Assembly: GCF_035989285.1 (NCBI RefSeq)
Contig: NZ_CP108513.1
Span: 5,580,001 to 5,644,000, forward strand
Direction of reading: 5' to 3'
Length of the DNA stretch: 64,000 nucleotides
Source of the DNA: Streptomyces sp. NBC_01235
Lineage (GTDB): Bacteria; Actinomycetota; Actinomycetes; Streptomycetales; Streptomycetaceae
In this document: positions 40,701 through 50,173 of the stretch, piece after piece
Numbering within the stretch: position 1 is the first letter of the stretch
Layout: each line of letters starts with the position of its first letter
Made by a program: the position numbers and the translations under genes
The notes under the pieces: model-generated
Database searches by the model: none
Seen by the model: only the letters and a program-made list of their open reading frames with translations
Told to the model about the DNA's origin: nothing

Positions 40701-42389
40701 GCCGTCCCGGCACAGGTTCAGCCCCAACCCCAACCCCAACCTCAGCCTCAGGCACAGGCGCAGGCACACGCACAGGCAGGGGAGGGCGTCGAACCGCCTG
40801 TCCCCGCGCAGGCAGCCGCGAACGTCACCCCGGCCGCCGCCGCACCCACCGCTCCCGGTCAGGGGCAGCCGCTCCCGGCCGAAGCTGCCCCCGCCCCCGC
40901 CCCCTCGCCCGTGCAGGCCGCGCCGGCCGCGCCGACCCCCGGTGGAGGGACCCCGCTTCCGCCCGAGGCCGCCGTCGGGCAGCCGCGGGTGGCACAGCCG
41001 CTGCCCGCCGAGGCCGCGGCGGGCCTGCCCACGGACCCCAACTCGACGCAGGGGCGGGCATTCAGCGTGCGGACGCTGGGTCAGGGCGTGCCCTTCACCC
41101 GGCAGGCCGCGCAGGTGCAGCAGCTTCAGCCGCAACCCCTTCAAGCACAGCAGGCGTATCAGGCACAGCAGGCACAGCAACCGGGGCTGCCGTCGGCGCA
41201 GTCCTCGGCCACTCCTGCCCCGCACGCCCCCGGTGGGTCCGGGCGGCGCCGCAAGCTGGGGACTCCGCCCGACCCTGCCACCCGCCCGGAGCAGACGGCC
41301 CGCCCGCACCCGTCGGCCGAGCAACCCGTCGTACCGCAAGCCCCACAGGTCCCGCAGGCGGCACAGGCACCGAGGTCCGCCCAGGCACCGGCGGCCCCGC
41401 AGATCCCCCTGCCGCCACAGGCCGTCGCGGCCCAGGCGCCGCAGCCCACCGCCGCGCCCACGCCCGGCTCCACGCCGCTCCCGCACCCCTCCCTCGCCGG
41501 TCAGTCGCGGCTCGTGCCTGGTGGCCCGGGGACCGAGGGTGCCGGGCGGTCGTACGCCATAGGGGCGCCGGACGAGAACGCCGCCGAGGGGCCCGAGCCG
41601 TTGGACGGGCCCGGCGGGGCCGTCGAGGTGGCGGATCCGCCGCGGCCGCAGCCGCTGGACGACGAGCTGCCTCCGGAGCCGCTGGACAACCCGCGTCGGC
41701 TGCTCGTGTGGCCGGCGCCGGACGTCAGTACGCAGCAGGCGCTCAGCGACCGTGGCTACCGGCCGGTGATCGTGCACTCGCGCGAGGAGGTCGACGCGCA
41801 GATCGCCGCCTTCCCGGCCGCGCTGTTCGTGGACCCGCTGACCGGGCCGATCACCCGGACCGCGCTCCAGTCGCTGCGTACGGCCGCCGTCGCCGCGGAG
41901 GTACCGGTGCTGGTCACGGCCGGGCTCGGGCAGGCGACGCGCGAGGCGGCGTACGGCGCCGACCCCGCCGTCCTGTTGAAGGCGCTCTCGCCGCGCGACA
42001 GTGAGCAGCATCCGCCGCGGGTGCTGCTCGTCGAGGAGCACGCCGAGATCGCGCTGGCGCTGACCTCGGCGCTGGAGCGGCGCGGGATGCAGGTCGCGCG
42101 GGCGGCGAGCGACGCGGACGCCGTCACGCTCGCCGGGCAGCTGCGGCCGAACCTGGTCGTGATGGACCTGATGCAGGTGGACCGCCGACAGTCCGGGATC
42201 CTGGACTGGCTGCGGGCGAACGGCCAGCTCAACCGCACCCCGCTGGTCGTCTACACGGCCGCCGTCGGCCAGGCGGACCTGCCGCGGCTGGCGTCGGGGG
42301 AGACGGTTCTCTTCCTCGCCGAGCGGTCCACCAGCCCCGAGGTGCAGGGCAGGATCGTGGACCTGCTGGCGCGCATCGGCACCAACTAG
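37800..42389 (+). CDS. PAS-domain pseudo-hybrid kinase with tandem receiver domains
   Basis: A 1529-aa protein (GTG start after AAGGAAG). Order: PAS1 about 10-130 (ILDALPDALVLVNANGTVVN); PAS2 about 150-270 (ILRAASEGVVGTDTDGRIVL); an acidic coiled coil 265-345; a DHp-like pair 345-420; a HATPase-like fold 430-540 ending SGSAYVLEVPL; a low-complexity Pro/Gln/Ala/Gly linker of about 750 residues; and two receiver-like domains 1300-1529. In the DHp region the H-box position reads GDSLRGPLDEL, so the phospho-His seems replaced by Asp. The last receiver keeps Asp in VVMDLMQ. The linker carries several TGRRRR-type basic motifs. Likely a signalling scaffold rather than an active kinase. Confidence 0.8.
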   Translation: MSSRPSRGAARLAAILDALPDALVLVNANGTVVNANTIALETFETPGTALVGRGLLDLLPQFDSKLIPGSMRRPDHMDPRGRTKPTRMVARRTDGTEFPVEVTSANLENGQQAYDGYGYPSASDELLMLVVRDLSGTVDTEAELARSQRQTEMILRAASEGVVGTDTDGRIVLVNPAAAQILGYRASDLGAKELHDLVLHSRADGSPFPYDESPLADTLRSGRKHRVRGQVLWSKSGDKVSVDLTTAPVRDGDQLVGAVMTFTDRRPYDALAEEKDAVEKRHEEELEKLSEEHASDLTALRQQHVTELEELREQHEEELAAGEERYAALAEREKDRYEAIAGRHEQLLTLLGDSLRGPLDELRRELATLAADDAGQLWPEANQVLHHLSAGYSRITTLIDNVLGYQRLDTGAESVVRTKVMLDAVVAAGVDGAVELIGPGRVQFAVHAPPIEAEVDARLLATALAHLVADVAGVDATGNAPVSAGGYMDNTVVVAAAQRGEVVRIEVRGPYAGGDRVHEPIVRGIVRAHGGVLQTHEVPGMSGSAYVLEVPLGGGAGAVAAPAAMALPVLAGAAGAGAASAETPGEQGVGGRRRARRSSVDAFLESDGPGAEGGAEVEAAVPTGRRRRRAASAATAAEETPGELPASENPDGQDGSGGTGRRRGPSAEVAVVQADAGAVVQADGGVSEGAVVTAAEHAAGTAASGTGLGGTVPPQGVPVPGGRRARHAPEGPQPQNALPPALPALASAPPAPQVPQVPQTGTAGTAGTGTAGTEAESGQPTGRRRRALAAANERAAAQEAGPRAVFALPPAEADRAPDGSGATSAAGQPRTAGPIPAQGPGPGPGQGQGPLPVQGPVPTSGPLPASGPLPASGPLPAQGPVPAAGVVQVPAQAPIPAQAQAPVQGSSADSAVDHGRHDAVPHDQADDHTPPQPHPTNAPTGRRRRAVAQPAEAVGAPGQVVPAMAQAAVPAQVQPQPQPQPQPQAQAQAHAQAGEGVEPPVPAQAAANVTPAAAAPTAPGQGQPLPAEAAPAPAPSPVQAAPAAPTPGGGTPLPPEAAVGQPRVAQPLPAEAAAGLPTDPNSTQGRAFSVRTLGQGVPFTRQAAQVQQLQPQPLQAQQAYQAQQAQQPGLPSAQSSATPAPHAPGGSGRRRKLGTPPDPATRPEQTARPHPSAEQPVVPQAPQVPQAAQAPRSAQAPAAPQIPLPPQAVAAQAPQPTAAPTPGSTPLPHPSLAGQSRLVPGGPGTEGAGRSYAIGAPDENAAEGPEPLDGPGGAVEVADPPRPQPLDDELPPEPLDNPRRLLVWPAPDVSTQQALSDRGYRPVIVHSREEVDAQIAAFPAALFVDPLTGPITRTALQSLRTAAVAAEVPVLVTAGLGQATREAAYGADPAVLLKALSPRDSEQHPPRVLLVEEHAEIALALTSALERRGMQVARAASDADAVTLAGQLRPNLVVMDLMQVDRRQSGILDWLRANGQLNRTPLVVYTAAVGQADLPRLASGETVLFLAERSTSPEVQGRIVDLLARIGTN

Positions 42390-42420
42390 CTCACCGGTCG
42401 GCCGACCGGATCGCCGACAG

Positions 42421-43005
42421 CTACGGCTTCGCGACGAGCCTGCGCGCCGCCTCCTTGACGGAGGCGCGCAGGCGGTCGCGGTCGGTGTCCTCGGCGCCCG
42501 CCAGGATGCGGCTCATCTGGGGGACGACGGTGGCCCAGTTGGCCATCGCGATCAGCAGGAAGAGCAGGTCGGCGGCCGGCAGGGCGTCGGTGATCACGCC
42601 CCGGTCCTGGCCGTCGCGCACGGCGGCGACCTTGAGCGCGTAGTGCTGCTGGCGTTCCGCCTCGTCGGGCAGTTCGGCGGTGCCGTACTCGATGCCCTCC
42701 CAGTAGAGGAGGCGCAGCAGCTCGGGGTGGGCGGCGTGGTAGTCCATCAGCCGGTCGAGCCAGCCCTCGATGTCGTCCGGGTCGACGGGGACGGCGGAGG
42801 CGAGGTGGACCATGCAGCGGCCGAGGACCTGGGAGAAGAGCTCCGCCTTGTTGCCGAAGTAGGCGTAGATGAGCTGCTTGTTCGCCTTGGCCTCGGCGGC
42901 GATGCGGTCGACGCGGGCGCCCGCGATGCCGTAGCGGGCGAACTCCGCGACGGCGGCGTCGAAGATCCGGGCTCGGGTCGCCTCGGGATCTCTGGTGGTT
43001 GCCAT
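42421..43005 (-). CDS. TetR family transcriptional regulator
   Basis: A 194-aa protein from MATTRDPEATRARIFDAAV. The HTH is GIAGARVDRIAAEAKANKQL then IYAYFGNKAELF. The ligand domain is residues 60-190, with the signature of TetR_C-type acyl binders (LLYWEGIEYGTAELPDEA). It diverges from the MFS gene over two identical-type operators. It probably represses both genes. Confidence 0.92.
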   Translation of the reverse strand: MATTRDPEATRARIFDAAVAEFARYGIAGARVDRIAAEAKANKQLIYAYFGNKAELFSQVLGRCMVHLASAVPVDPDDIEGWLDRLMDYHAAHPELLRLLYWEGIEYGTAELPDEAERQQHYALKVAAVRDGQDRGVITDALPAADLLFLLIAMANWATVVPQMSRILAGAEDTDRDRLRASVKEAARRLVAKP

Positions 43006-43027
43006 GGGGACATCGTAGCGAGACGGG

Positions 43028-43045
43028 CAACCAACTAGTTGGTTG
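43028..43045. promoter_or_regulatory. TetR operator 1 (18-bp palindrome)
   Basis: CAACCAACTAGTTGGTTG is a perfect palindrome upstream of the TetR gene. Confidence 0.85.
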
Positions 43046-43088
43046 ACAGGGAATTCGCGTCCACCGCAGACTGTTGCACCTGCCGTTC

Positions 43089-43106
43089 CAACCAACCGGT
43101 TGGTTG
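43089..43106. promoter_or_regulatory. TetR operator 2 (18-bp palindrome)
   Basis: CAACCAACCGGTTGGTTG is a perfect palindrome 61 bp from operator 1 (start to start) and 31 bp before the MFS start. The half-site CAACCAAC is shared by both. Confidence 0.88.
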
Positions 43107-43136
43107 TTAGAGTCGCCTCGAAGGAGCGCCTCCCCC

Positions 43137-44390
43137 ATGCCGTCCGCAGTCACCGCCACCCAGCGCGCCGACCGGCGCGCAACCCAGCAGCAGAGCCCGG
43201 CCGCTGCCGAGGCCGCCGCCCGGGGCAGAAACCTCCTCCTCGCCCTCATCGCCCTCTGCACCGCCGTCACGGCCGCCAACATCTACCTCGCGGCCCCGCT
43301 GCTCCCCCTCATCGCCCACGACTTCGGCTCGGCGCCCTCGGCCGTGGCCTGGATCGCTTCGGTCGCCCAGTTCGGCTACGCGGCCGGCCTGCTCTTCTTC
43401 GCCCCGCTCGGCGACCGTGTGAACCGGCGCCGCCTGGTCGCCGTCCTCTCCCTGGTCACCGCGGCGGCCCTGGTCGCCGGGGCCACGGCCGCCGGGACCG
43501 CCGCCCTCGCGGCGGCCGTGCTCGTCGCCTCGGCCGCGACCGTCGTCCCGCAGCTCCTGGTCCCGCTGGTCGCCGAACGCGCGCCCGCCGACCGGCGTGC
43601 CCGGCACGTGGCCGCCGTCATCGCCGGGCTGTTCACGGGCATCGTCGCCGCGCGCGTCCTCGGCGGACTCGCCGGACAGGCCTTCGGCTGGCGAGCGGTG
43701 TTCGTGGGCGCGGCCGTCCTCACCACGGCCCTCGGCCTGATCACCGCGGCCGCGCTCCCCACCGAGCGCCGGCGCCCCCGCGAGGGCCACCTCTTCGCCG
43801 GCCTCACCGCGATGCCGGGCCTGGTGCGGCGCTCGCCGGACCTGTGGCGGGCCTGCGTGCGGCAGGCCGGGATGTACGGCGCCTGGAGCGCCCTGTGGAC
43901 CTCACTGGCCCTGCTGCTGACGGGCGACGAGTCGTACGGCCTGTCGACCGCCACCGCCGGTCTCTTCGGTCTCTTCGGACTGGCCGCCGGCGTCGTCGCG
44001 CCCCTGGCGGGCGGCCTGGTCGACCGCTTCGGCGCGGCGAAGGTGGTCCGCAACGCCTACCTGCTCGCGGCCGTCTCGGTGCCGCTGTTCTGGCTGGGCG
44101 GGCAGGTGCTCACGGCGCTCTTCGCGGCCGCGATCGTGATCCACGCGGCGCTCGTCGCCTCCCACGTCGCCAACCAGACCCTCGCCCTGACGACCACCTC
44201 GGCCCCGGCCACCGCCAACAGCGCCTACGTCGTCGCGGGCTTCGCCGGCGGCGCCACCGCGTCGGCCCTGGCCGGCCTCGCCTTCACCCACTTCGGCTGG
44301 GGCGGCGTCGTCGCGGTGGCGGGCACGTGGCTGGTCCTGGGATGGACTACCACGGCCGTACGACGGACCCCCGCGTCCGTACGGCGGTGA
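43137..44390 (+). CDS. MFS transporter (DHA1-type, 12 TM)
   Basis: A 417-aa protein from ATG 43137 with GAAGGAG upstream. About 12 membrane helices: LLLALIALCTAVTAANIYLA, FGYAAGLLFFAPLGDRVNRR (motif A) and VLVASAATVVPQLLVPLVAE. Resembles DHA1 drug or sugar efflux proteins. Control by the TetR/double operator suggests substrate-induced export. It converges on the acyl-CoA ligase gene across a terminator. Confidence 0.9.
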   Translation: MPSAVTATQRADRRATQQQSPAAAEAAARGRNLLLALIALCTAVTAANIYLAAPLLPLIAHDFGSAPSAVAWIASVAQFGYAAGLLFFAPLGDRVNRRRLVAVLSLVTAAALVAGATAAGTAALAAAVLVASAATVVPQLLVPLVAERAPADRRARHVAAVIAGLFTGIVAARVLGGLAGQAFGWRAVFVGAAVLTTALGLITAAALPTERRRPREGHLFAGLTAMPGLVRRSPDLWRACVRQAGMYGAWSALWTSLALLLTGDESYGLSTATAGLFGLFGLAAGVVAPLAGGLVDRFGAAKVVRNAYLLAAVSVPLFWLGGQVLTALFAAAIVIHAALVASHVANQTLALTTTSAPATANSAYVVAGFAGGATASALAGLAFTHFGWGGVVAVAGTWLVLGWTTTAVRRTPASVRR

Positions 44391-44418
44391 TGACGACCGC
44401 CGCGCCGGTGACGTCGGC

Positions 44419-44459
44419 GTACGCCGGGCAGGGGCCGCGAGGTGCCCTGCCCGGCGTAC
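44419..44459. terminator. Bidirectional terminator
   Basis: GTACGCCGGGCAGGG / CCCTGCCCGGCGTAC, a 15-bp stem with an 11-nt loop between convergent genes. Confidence 0.88.
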
Positions 44460-44496
44460 ACGCGCGAACGGCCGGAGACCGGAGACCGGCCGGGGC

Positions 44497-46152
<1,656 letters not shown>

Positions 46153-46213
46153 GGCGTCCTCCCAGGGCGGCGACATTGCCTACGCGGCGGTAACGGTTGT
46201 GCTGATTCTGCGC

Positions 46214-46231
46214 ACATACCGCGCGGTATGT
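46214..46231. promoter_or_regulatory. 18-bp palindromic operator upstream of the acyl-CoA synthetase
   Basis: ACATACCGCGCGGTATGT is a perfect palindrome of TetR-operator type. No TetR gene is adjacent, so the regulator is encoded elsewhere. Confidence 0.75.
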
Positions 46232-46305
46232 CACTAGGAAGCGGTGAACGATCGGGTCACGTCAAGCCGGGGTCAAAACCCCACGTCGTCCCACACGTCA
46301 CCCCG

Positions 46306-46854
46306 TTATCGAACAAGCACCAGCTCAGGGTCCTCGCGCAGTTTGCCGAGCGCCCGCGAAACCGCCGACTTCACCGTGCCCACGGAGACGCCGAGCACCT
46401 CCGCCGTCCGGACCTCGCTGAGGTCCTCGTAATACCTGAGGACGACCATCGCCCGCTGCCGCGCGGGCAGCTTCGCGATCGCCCGCCACATGGCGTCGTG
46501 CAGCGCCTGCTGCTCGGCCGGGTCGTCCCCGCCGGGGACCGGTTCCGGCTCCGGCAGCTCGTCGCACACGTACTCGTCGACCTTGCGCTTGCGCCACTGC
46601 GACGTACGGGTGTTCAGCAGGGCCCGGCGGACATAGCCGTCGAGCGCCCGGTGGTCCTCGATCCGCTCCCACGCGACGTACGTCTTGGTGAGCGCGGTCT
46701 GCAGCAGGTCCTCCGCGTCGCTCGGGTTCGCGGTCAGCGACCGGGCGGTGCGCAGCAGCACCGGCTGACGGGCCATGACGTACGACGCGAAGGACGGGTA
46801 CGGGGCAGGCCGCGTCATGCCGTTCGAAGCGCTGGTGCAGACGGGTGTGGTCAT
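46306..46854 (-). CDS. ECF sigma factor, SigE family (actinobacterial)
   Basis: A 182-aa protein. Region 2 (YVMARQPVLLRTARSLTANP, DAEDLLQTALTKTYVAWERI) and region 4 (LPARQRAMVVLRYYEDLSEV, RTAEVLGVSVGTVKSAVSRA) are typical of the SigE-family ECF group in which no anti-sigma is encoded next door. ATG 46818 is a possible later start. No promoter or anti-sigma gene could be identified. Confidence 0.92.
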   Translation of the reverse strand: MTTPVCTSASNGMTRPAPYPSFASYVMARQPVLLRTARSLTANPSDAEDLLQTALTKTYVAWERIEDHRALDGYVRRALLNTRTSQWRKRKVDEYVCDELPEPEPVPGGDDPAEQQALHDAMWRAIAKLPARQRAMVVLRYYEDLSEVRTAEVLGVSVGTVKSAVSRALGKLREDPELVLVR

Positions 46855-47047
46855 GGCTCAACGCTAGGTTCGGTGGCCGCCCGGGCGGATCGGCCGCAGG
46901 TCCCGAAGGGAAGTCCGCCTCAGGTTGTAGGGGTGGTGCCTGCCCCACCTCCTGAAGGTGGACGAACAGGCGGCGACTACTACGGGATGACCCCTGGGTG
47001 ACCCCCTGCGGCCCGGCCCGGATGTTCATCCGTCCGGTCCGTGGCTC

Positions 47048-48217
47048 TCACCCGTCCGAGGCCAGGACCAGGCCCGACGTCGGCACCCCCGTCCCCGCCG
47101 TCACCAGGGTCCGGCTCGCGCCCGCTGTCTGGTTCACGGACGTGCCGCGCAGCTGCCGTACGGCCTCCGCGATGCCGTTCATCCCGTGGAGGTACGCCTC
47201 GCCGAGCTGGCCGCCGTGCGTGTTCAGCGGCAGCCGGTCCGCCGCCACGAAAGCCGCGGCCTCGCCGGGCGCGCAGAAGCCGAACTCCTCCAGCTGCATC
47301 AGCACGAACGGTGTGAAGTGGTCGTACAGGATCCCGACGTCGATGTCGGCCGGGGCCAGCCCGGAGCTCCGCCACAGCTGACGGGCGACCACGGACATCT
47401 CCGGCAGGCCCGTCAGGTCGTCGCGGTAGAAGCTGGTCATCTGCTCCTGGGCCCGTCCGGCGCCCTGGGCCGCCGCGGCGACCACGGCGGGCGGATGCGG
47501 CAGGTCACGGGCCCGCTCCACCGAGGTGACGACCAGCGCCTGCCCGCCGTCCGTCTCCTGGCAGCAGTCCAGCAGCCTGAGCGGCTCGGCGATCCAGCGG
47601 GAGGCCGCGTGGTCGGCGAGGGTGATCGGACGGTCGTGGAAGTACGCCGCCGGGTTCGCCGCCGCGTGCCTGCGTGCCGTGACGGCGACCGGGCCGAAGG
47701 CCTCTTCCGGGGTCAGCCCGTAGGCGTACAGGTACCGCTGCGCCGCCATCGCCACCCAGGAGGCGGGTGTGAGCAGCCCGAACGGCAGCGTCCAGCCGAG
47801 CGCCGTCCCCTCCGCCGAGGGCTCGCGGTGCCGCACGCCCGAGCCGAAACGGCGCCCCGAGCGCTCGTTGAAGGCCCGGTAGCAGACGACGACCTCGGCG
47901 ACGCCCGTCGCGACGGCCAGCGCCGCCTGTTGCACGGTCGCGCAGGCCGCCCCACCCCCGTAGTGGACCCGGGAGAAGAAGGACAGCTCGCCCATGCCAC
48001 AGGCCTGCGCCACGGTGATCTCGGGGCTCGTGTCCATCGTGAACGTCACCAGACCGTCCACGTCGGCGGGCGCGAGCCCCGCATCGGCAAGCGCAGCCTG
48101 GACCGACTCCACCGCCAGTCGCAGTTCGCTGCGCCCCGAGTCCTTGGAGAACTCGGTGGCTCCGATGCCGACGATCGCGGCCCGGCCGCCGAGGCTGTCA
48201 CGCGCGCGTACGCTCAT
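47048..48217 (-). CDS. Thiolase-like (lipid-transfer/SCP2-thiolase) protein
   Basis: A 389-aa thiolase-superfamily protein. ATG 48217 overlaps the MaoC stop (ATGA). It begins VRARDSLGGRAAIVGIGATEF. GMGELSFFSRVHYGGGAACA and TVQQAALAVATGVAEVVVCY form the substrate region. NTHGGQLGEAYLHGMNGIAE is the C-terminal His motif. The position usually held by the thiolase nucleophile Cys is not clearly conserved, as in the Ltp-type proteins of cholesterol side-chain metabolism. It probably works with the two upstream hydratase/OB proteins as a retro-aldolase complex. Confidence 0.88.
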   Translation of the reverse strand: MSVRARDSLGGRAAIVGIGATEFSKDSGRSELRLAVESVQAALADAGLAPADVDGLVTFTMDTSPEITVAQACGMGELSFFSRVHYGGGAACATVQQAALAVATGVAEVVVCYRAFNERSGRRFGSGVRHREPSAEGTALGWTLPFGLLTPASWVAMAAQRYLYAYGLTPEEAFGPVAVTARRHAAANPAAYFHDRPITLADHAASRWIAEPLRLLDCCQETDGGQALVVTSVERARDLPHPPAVVAAAAQGAGRAQEQMTSFYRDDLTGLPEMSVVARQLWRSSGLAPADIDVGILYDHFTPFVLMQLEEFGFCAPGEAAAFVAADRLPLNTHGGQLGEAYLHGMNGIAEAVRQLRGTSVNQTAGASRTLVTAGTGVPTSGLVLASDG

Positions 48218-48678
48218 CGCTCGTCCCCCTCCGGCCCCCCTGGCCCCTCTGGCCCCTCTGGCCCCTTCGGCCCCTTCGGCCCCTTCGGCCCCTCCGGGAC
48301 GGTGACCGTCACGGTTCCGCTGACGTGCCGGCCGATGCCGTTGTCGCCGGTGATCCGCACGACGAACGTGTCTCCTTCGTCCCGCACTTCCTCGACCGTG
48401 CCCCGCAACACCATCGTGTCCCCCGGGTAGTTGGGCGCCCCGAGCCGGATGGCGACCTTGCGGAGCACGGCCTTCGGGCCGAAGGTGTCGGTGATGTAGC
48501 GGCCGACCAGGCCGTTGGTGGTGAGGATGTTCATGAAGACGTCCGGGGAGCCCTTGGCGCGGGCGGCCTCGGGATCGTGGTGCACGTCCTGGTAGTCGCG
48601 CGAGGCGAGGGCGCCCGCGACGATCAGGGTGCGGGTGATCCCGATCTCCAGCAGCGGCAGCTCGTCCCCGGCCTTCAC
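48214..48678 (-). CDS. MaoC-family hydratase with collagen-like tail
   Basis: A 154-aa hot-dog protein: RTLIVAGALASRDYQDVHHD (hydratase motif with D and H), NILTTNGLVGRYITDTFGPK. It hydrates enoyl-CoA. The last 30 residues are Gly-Pro-x repeats (GPKGPKGPKGPEGPEGPGGP), a striking low-complexity tail not usual for the family. The GTG start overlaps the previous stop (GTGA), and its own stop overlaps the thiolase start: a tightly coupled operon. Confidence 0.9.
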   Translation of the reverse strand: MKAGDELPLLEIGITRTLIVAGALASRDYQDVHHDPEAARAKGSPDVFMNILTTNGLVGRYITDTFGPKAVLRKVAIRLGAPNYPGDTMVLRGTVEEVRDEGDTFVVRITGDNGIGRHVSGTVTVTVPEGPKGPKGPKGPEGPEGPGGPEGDER

Positions 48679-49655
48679 GCGGCCGCCTCCCTCGCGCGGA
48701 AGACGGGCAGCACCAACTCGTCGTCGTAGGACCGGAATTCCAGCTCGACGGGCATGCCGACGCGCACCTTGTCGTAGGGCACGTCGACCACGTCACTGAT
48801 GATCCGGACACCCTCGGCGAGCTCGATCAGGCCTATCGCGTAGGGCGGGGAGAAGGCCGGGAAGCGCGGGTGGTGCATCACGACGTACGAGAAGACGGTG
48901 CCCTCGCCGCCCGCCTCGACGGTGTCCCACTCCGCCGCGCCGCAGGCGTTGCAGCCGGGGAGCCAGGGGAAGCGGAGGGTGTCGCAGGCGGTGCAGCGCT
49001 GGATGAGGAGGCGGTGGCGCCGGACCCCCTCCCAGAAACCGGCGTTGTCACGGTTGACGACGGGACGGGGGCGCAGCTCCAGCGGTTTCCGGGACTCCTG
49101 CGGCTGCGGTTGGGGCTGGGGCTGGGGCTCCGGTTCCTGAGGCTTGTGAGGCCTCTGAGGTTTCTGTTTCCGTCCGGCCGGCGCGTACTTGAGGATGCGG
49201 AAGCGGTGGGTGCCGACGAGGGTCTCGCCCACGCGGACGTCCGTCCGGGTCGTGACGAAGTACCCGGTGCCCAGCTTGGTCGTCTTGCGCCCCGAGACCG
49301 ACTCGATCACCGTGTCGAAGGCGACCTCGTCCCCCGGCCGCAGCGGGCGCGGGTACTCCTGCTCGCAGTCGGTCGCGACGACCGAGGTGCAGCCCGCCTC
49401 GTCGAGGAGGGAGAGCAGCTCGTCATAGGCCTGCGCGCGCCCCTGGTGACCGCTCAGGCCGCCCATGATCCATGCCTGGAGCATGGTGGGCGGGGCGATC
49501 GCGCCGGGGCCCGTGTACGCCGGGTTCCGGTCGCCCATCGCCTCGCACCAGTGCCGGATCATGGGTGCGTTGACCGGATCCCGGCCGGCGCCGGCGACCG
49601 CGGCGGGGCGGCCCTCGTAGGCCTTGAGCCGCGGGTACAGCGGGTCGTCGTCCAC
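48675..49655 (-). CDS. Bifunctional MaoC N-terminal/OB-fold (DUF35) protein
   Basis: A 326-aa protein; GTG start with AAGGGAG 7 bases upstream. Residues 1-155 are a FAS1/MaoC N-terminal hot-dog domain (APMIRHWCEAMGDRNPAYTG). A Pro-Gln linker (PEPQPQPQPQPQ) follows. Residues 205-326 are a zinc-ribbon/OB DUF35 domain with CTACDTLRFPWLPGCNACG. This is the fusion seen in ChsH2-like partners of steroid side-chain degradation, where the OB domain recruits the thiolase-like aldolase. First gene of the three-gene operon. Confidence 0.9.
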   Translation of the reverse strand: MDDDPLYPRLKAYEGRPAAVAGAGRDPVNAPMIRHWCEAMGDRNPAYTGPGAIAPPTMLQAWIMGGLSGHQGRAQAYDELLSLLDEAGCTSVVATDCEQEYPRPLRPGDEVAFDTVIESVSGRKTTKLGTGYFVTTRTDVRVGETLVGTHRFRILKYAPAGRKQKPQRPHKPQEPEPQPQPQPQPQESRKPLELRPRPVVNRDNAGFWEGVRRHRLLIQRCTACDTLRFPWLPGCNACGAAEWDTVEAGGEGTVFSYVVMHHPRFPAFSPPYAIGLIELAEGVRIISDVVDVPYDKVRVGMPVELEFRSYDDELVLPVFRAREAAA

Positions 49656-49692
49656 CGGTGCACTCCCTTCAGGGCCCTTGCCGGAGCAGATT

Positions 49693-49709
49693 TCTGACTG
49701 TCCGTCAGA
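49693..49709. promoter_or_regulatory. Operator candidate before the MaoC/thiolase operon
   Basis: TCTGAC-TGTCC-GTCAGA, a perfect 6-bp inverted repeat 37 bp before the operon start. Typical of TetR-regulated acyl-CoA operons. Confidence 0.6.
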
Positions 49710-49858
49710 TACGGACCTCTGTCAAGGTCGCCGCCACGCACGGAAAACGTCTGCGCGGCGGCGCCGAAGCACCGCCGCGCAGACGCGCCACCACCCCACG
49801 AACCACACCCAGTACGGCACTTCCCGGGGACCGACGCCCGGACGCCGGACCCCTCAGA

Positions 49859-50173
49859 TCACCACCACAGCGGGGTGAACGAGACGGCCACGTTGCTGTT
49901 GCCCTGGTTGACCGCGGTGAACGCGGAACCGTTGACCTGCGCGGCGTTGCTCTGGTTCGAGGCGCCCGATCCGACGGCGTTCTGTTGTGTGGTGGAGGAG
50001 TTGCCGTTGTTGTCGTGCCCGACACCGCTGCCGACGACGCTCGCGACACCCGCGCTCGATCCGTCGTCCGCGAAGCCGCCGTTGTCCGCCGCCGCGACGC
50101 CGGTGAAGAGTGCGGCTGCCAGCGGAAGGGCGGAGACGGCGGCGATGACGCGGGCGGTACGGATGCTTGCCAT
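49859..50173 (-). CDS. Small secreted protein with Asn/Gly/Ser-rich mature part
   Basis: A 104-aa protein. GGAGGAAC precedes ATG 50173. The signal peptide RTARVIAAVSALPLAAALFT ends near VAAA-DNGG. The mature part is polar and Cys-free (HDNNGNSSTTQQNAVGSGAS, NQSNAAQVNGSAFTAVNQGN) and ends with VSFTPLWW. The polar repeats recall surface-active or curli-like proteins, but no chaplin or rodlin signature is present. Confidence 0.7.
   Translation of the reverse strand: MASIRTARVIAAVSALPLAAALFTGVAAADNGGFADDGSSAGVASVVGSGVGHDNNGNSSTTQQNAVGSGASNQSNAAQVNGSAFTAVNQGNSNVAVSFTPLWW

Noticed and set aside
37608..42041. 1477-aa minus-strand open frame opposite the PAS protein
   Set aside because: High-GC antisense shadow; composition and repeats mirror the linker of the plus-strand gene, and no domain is seen.
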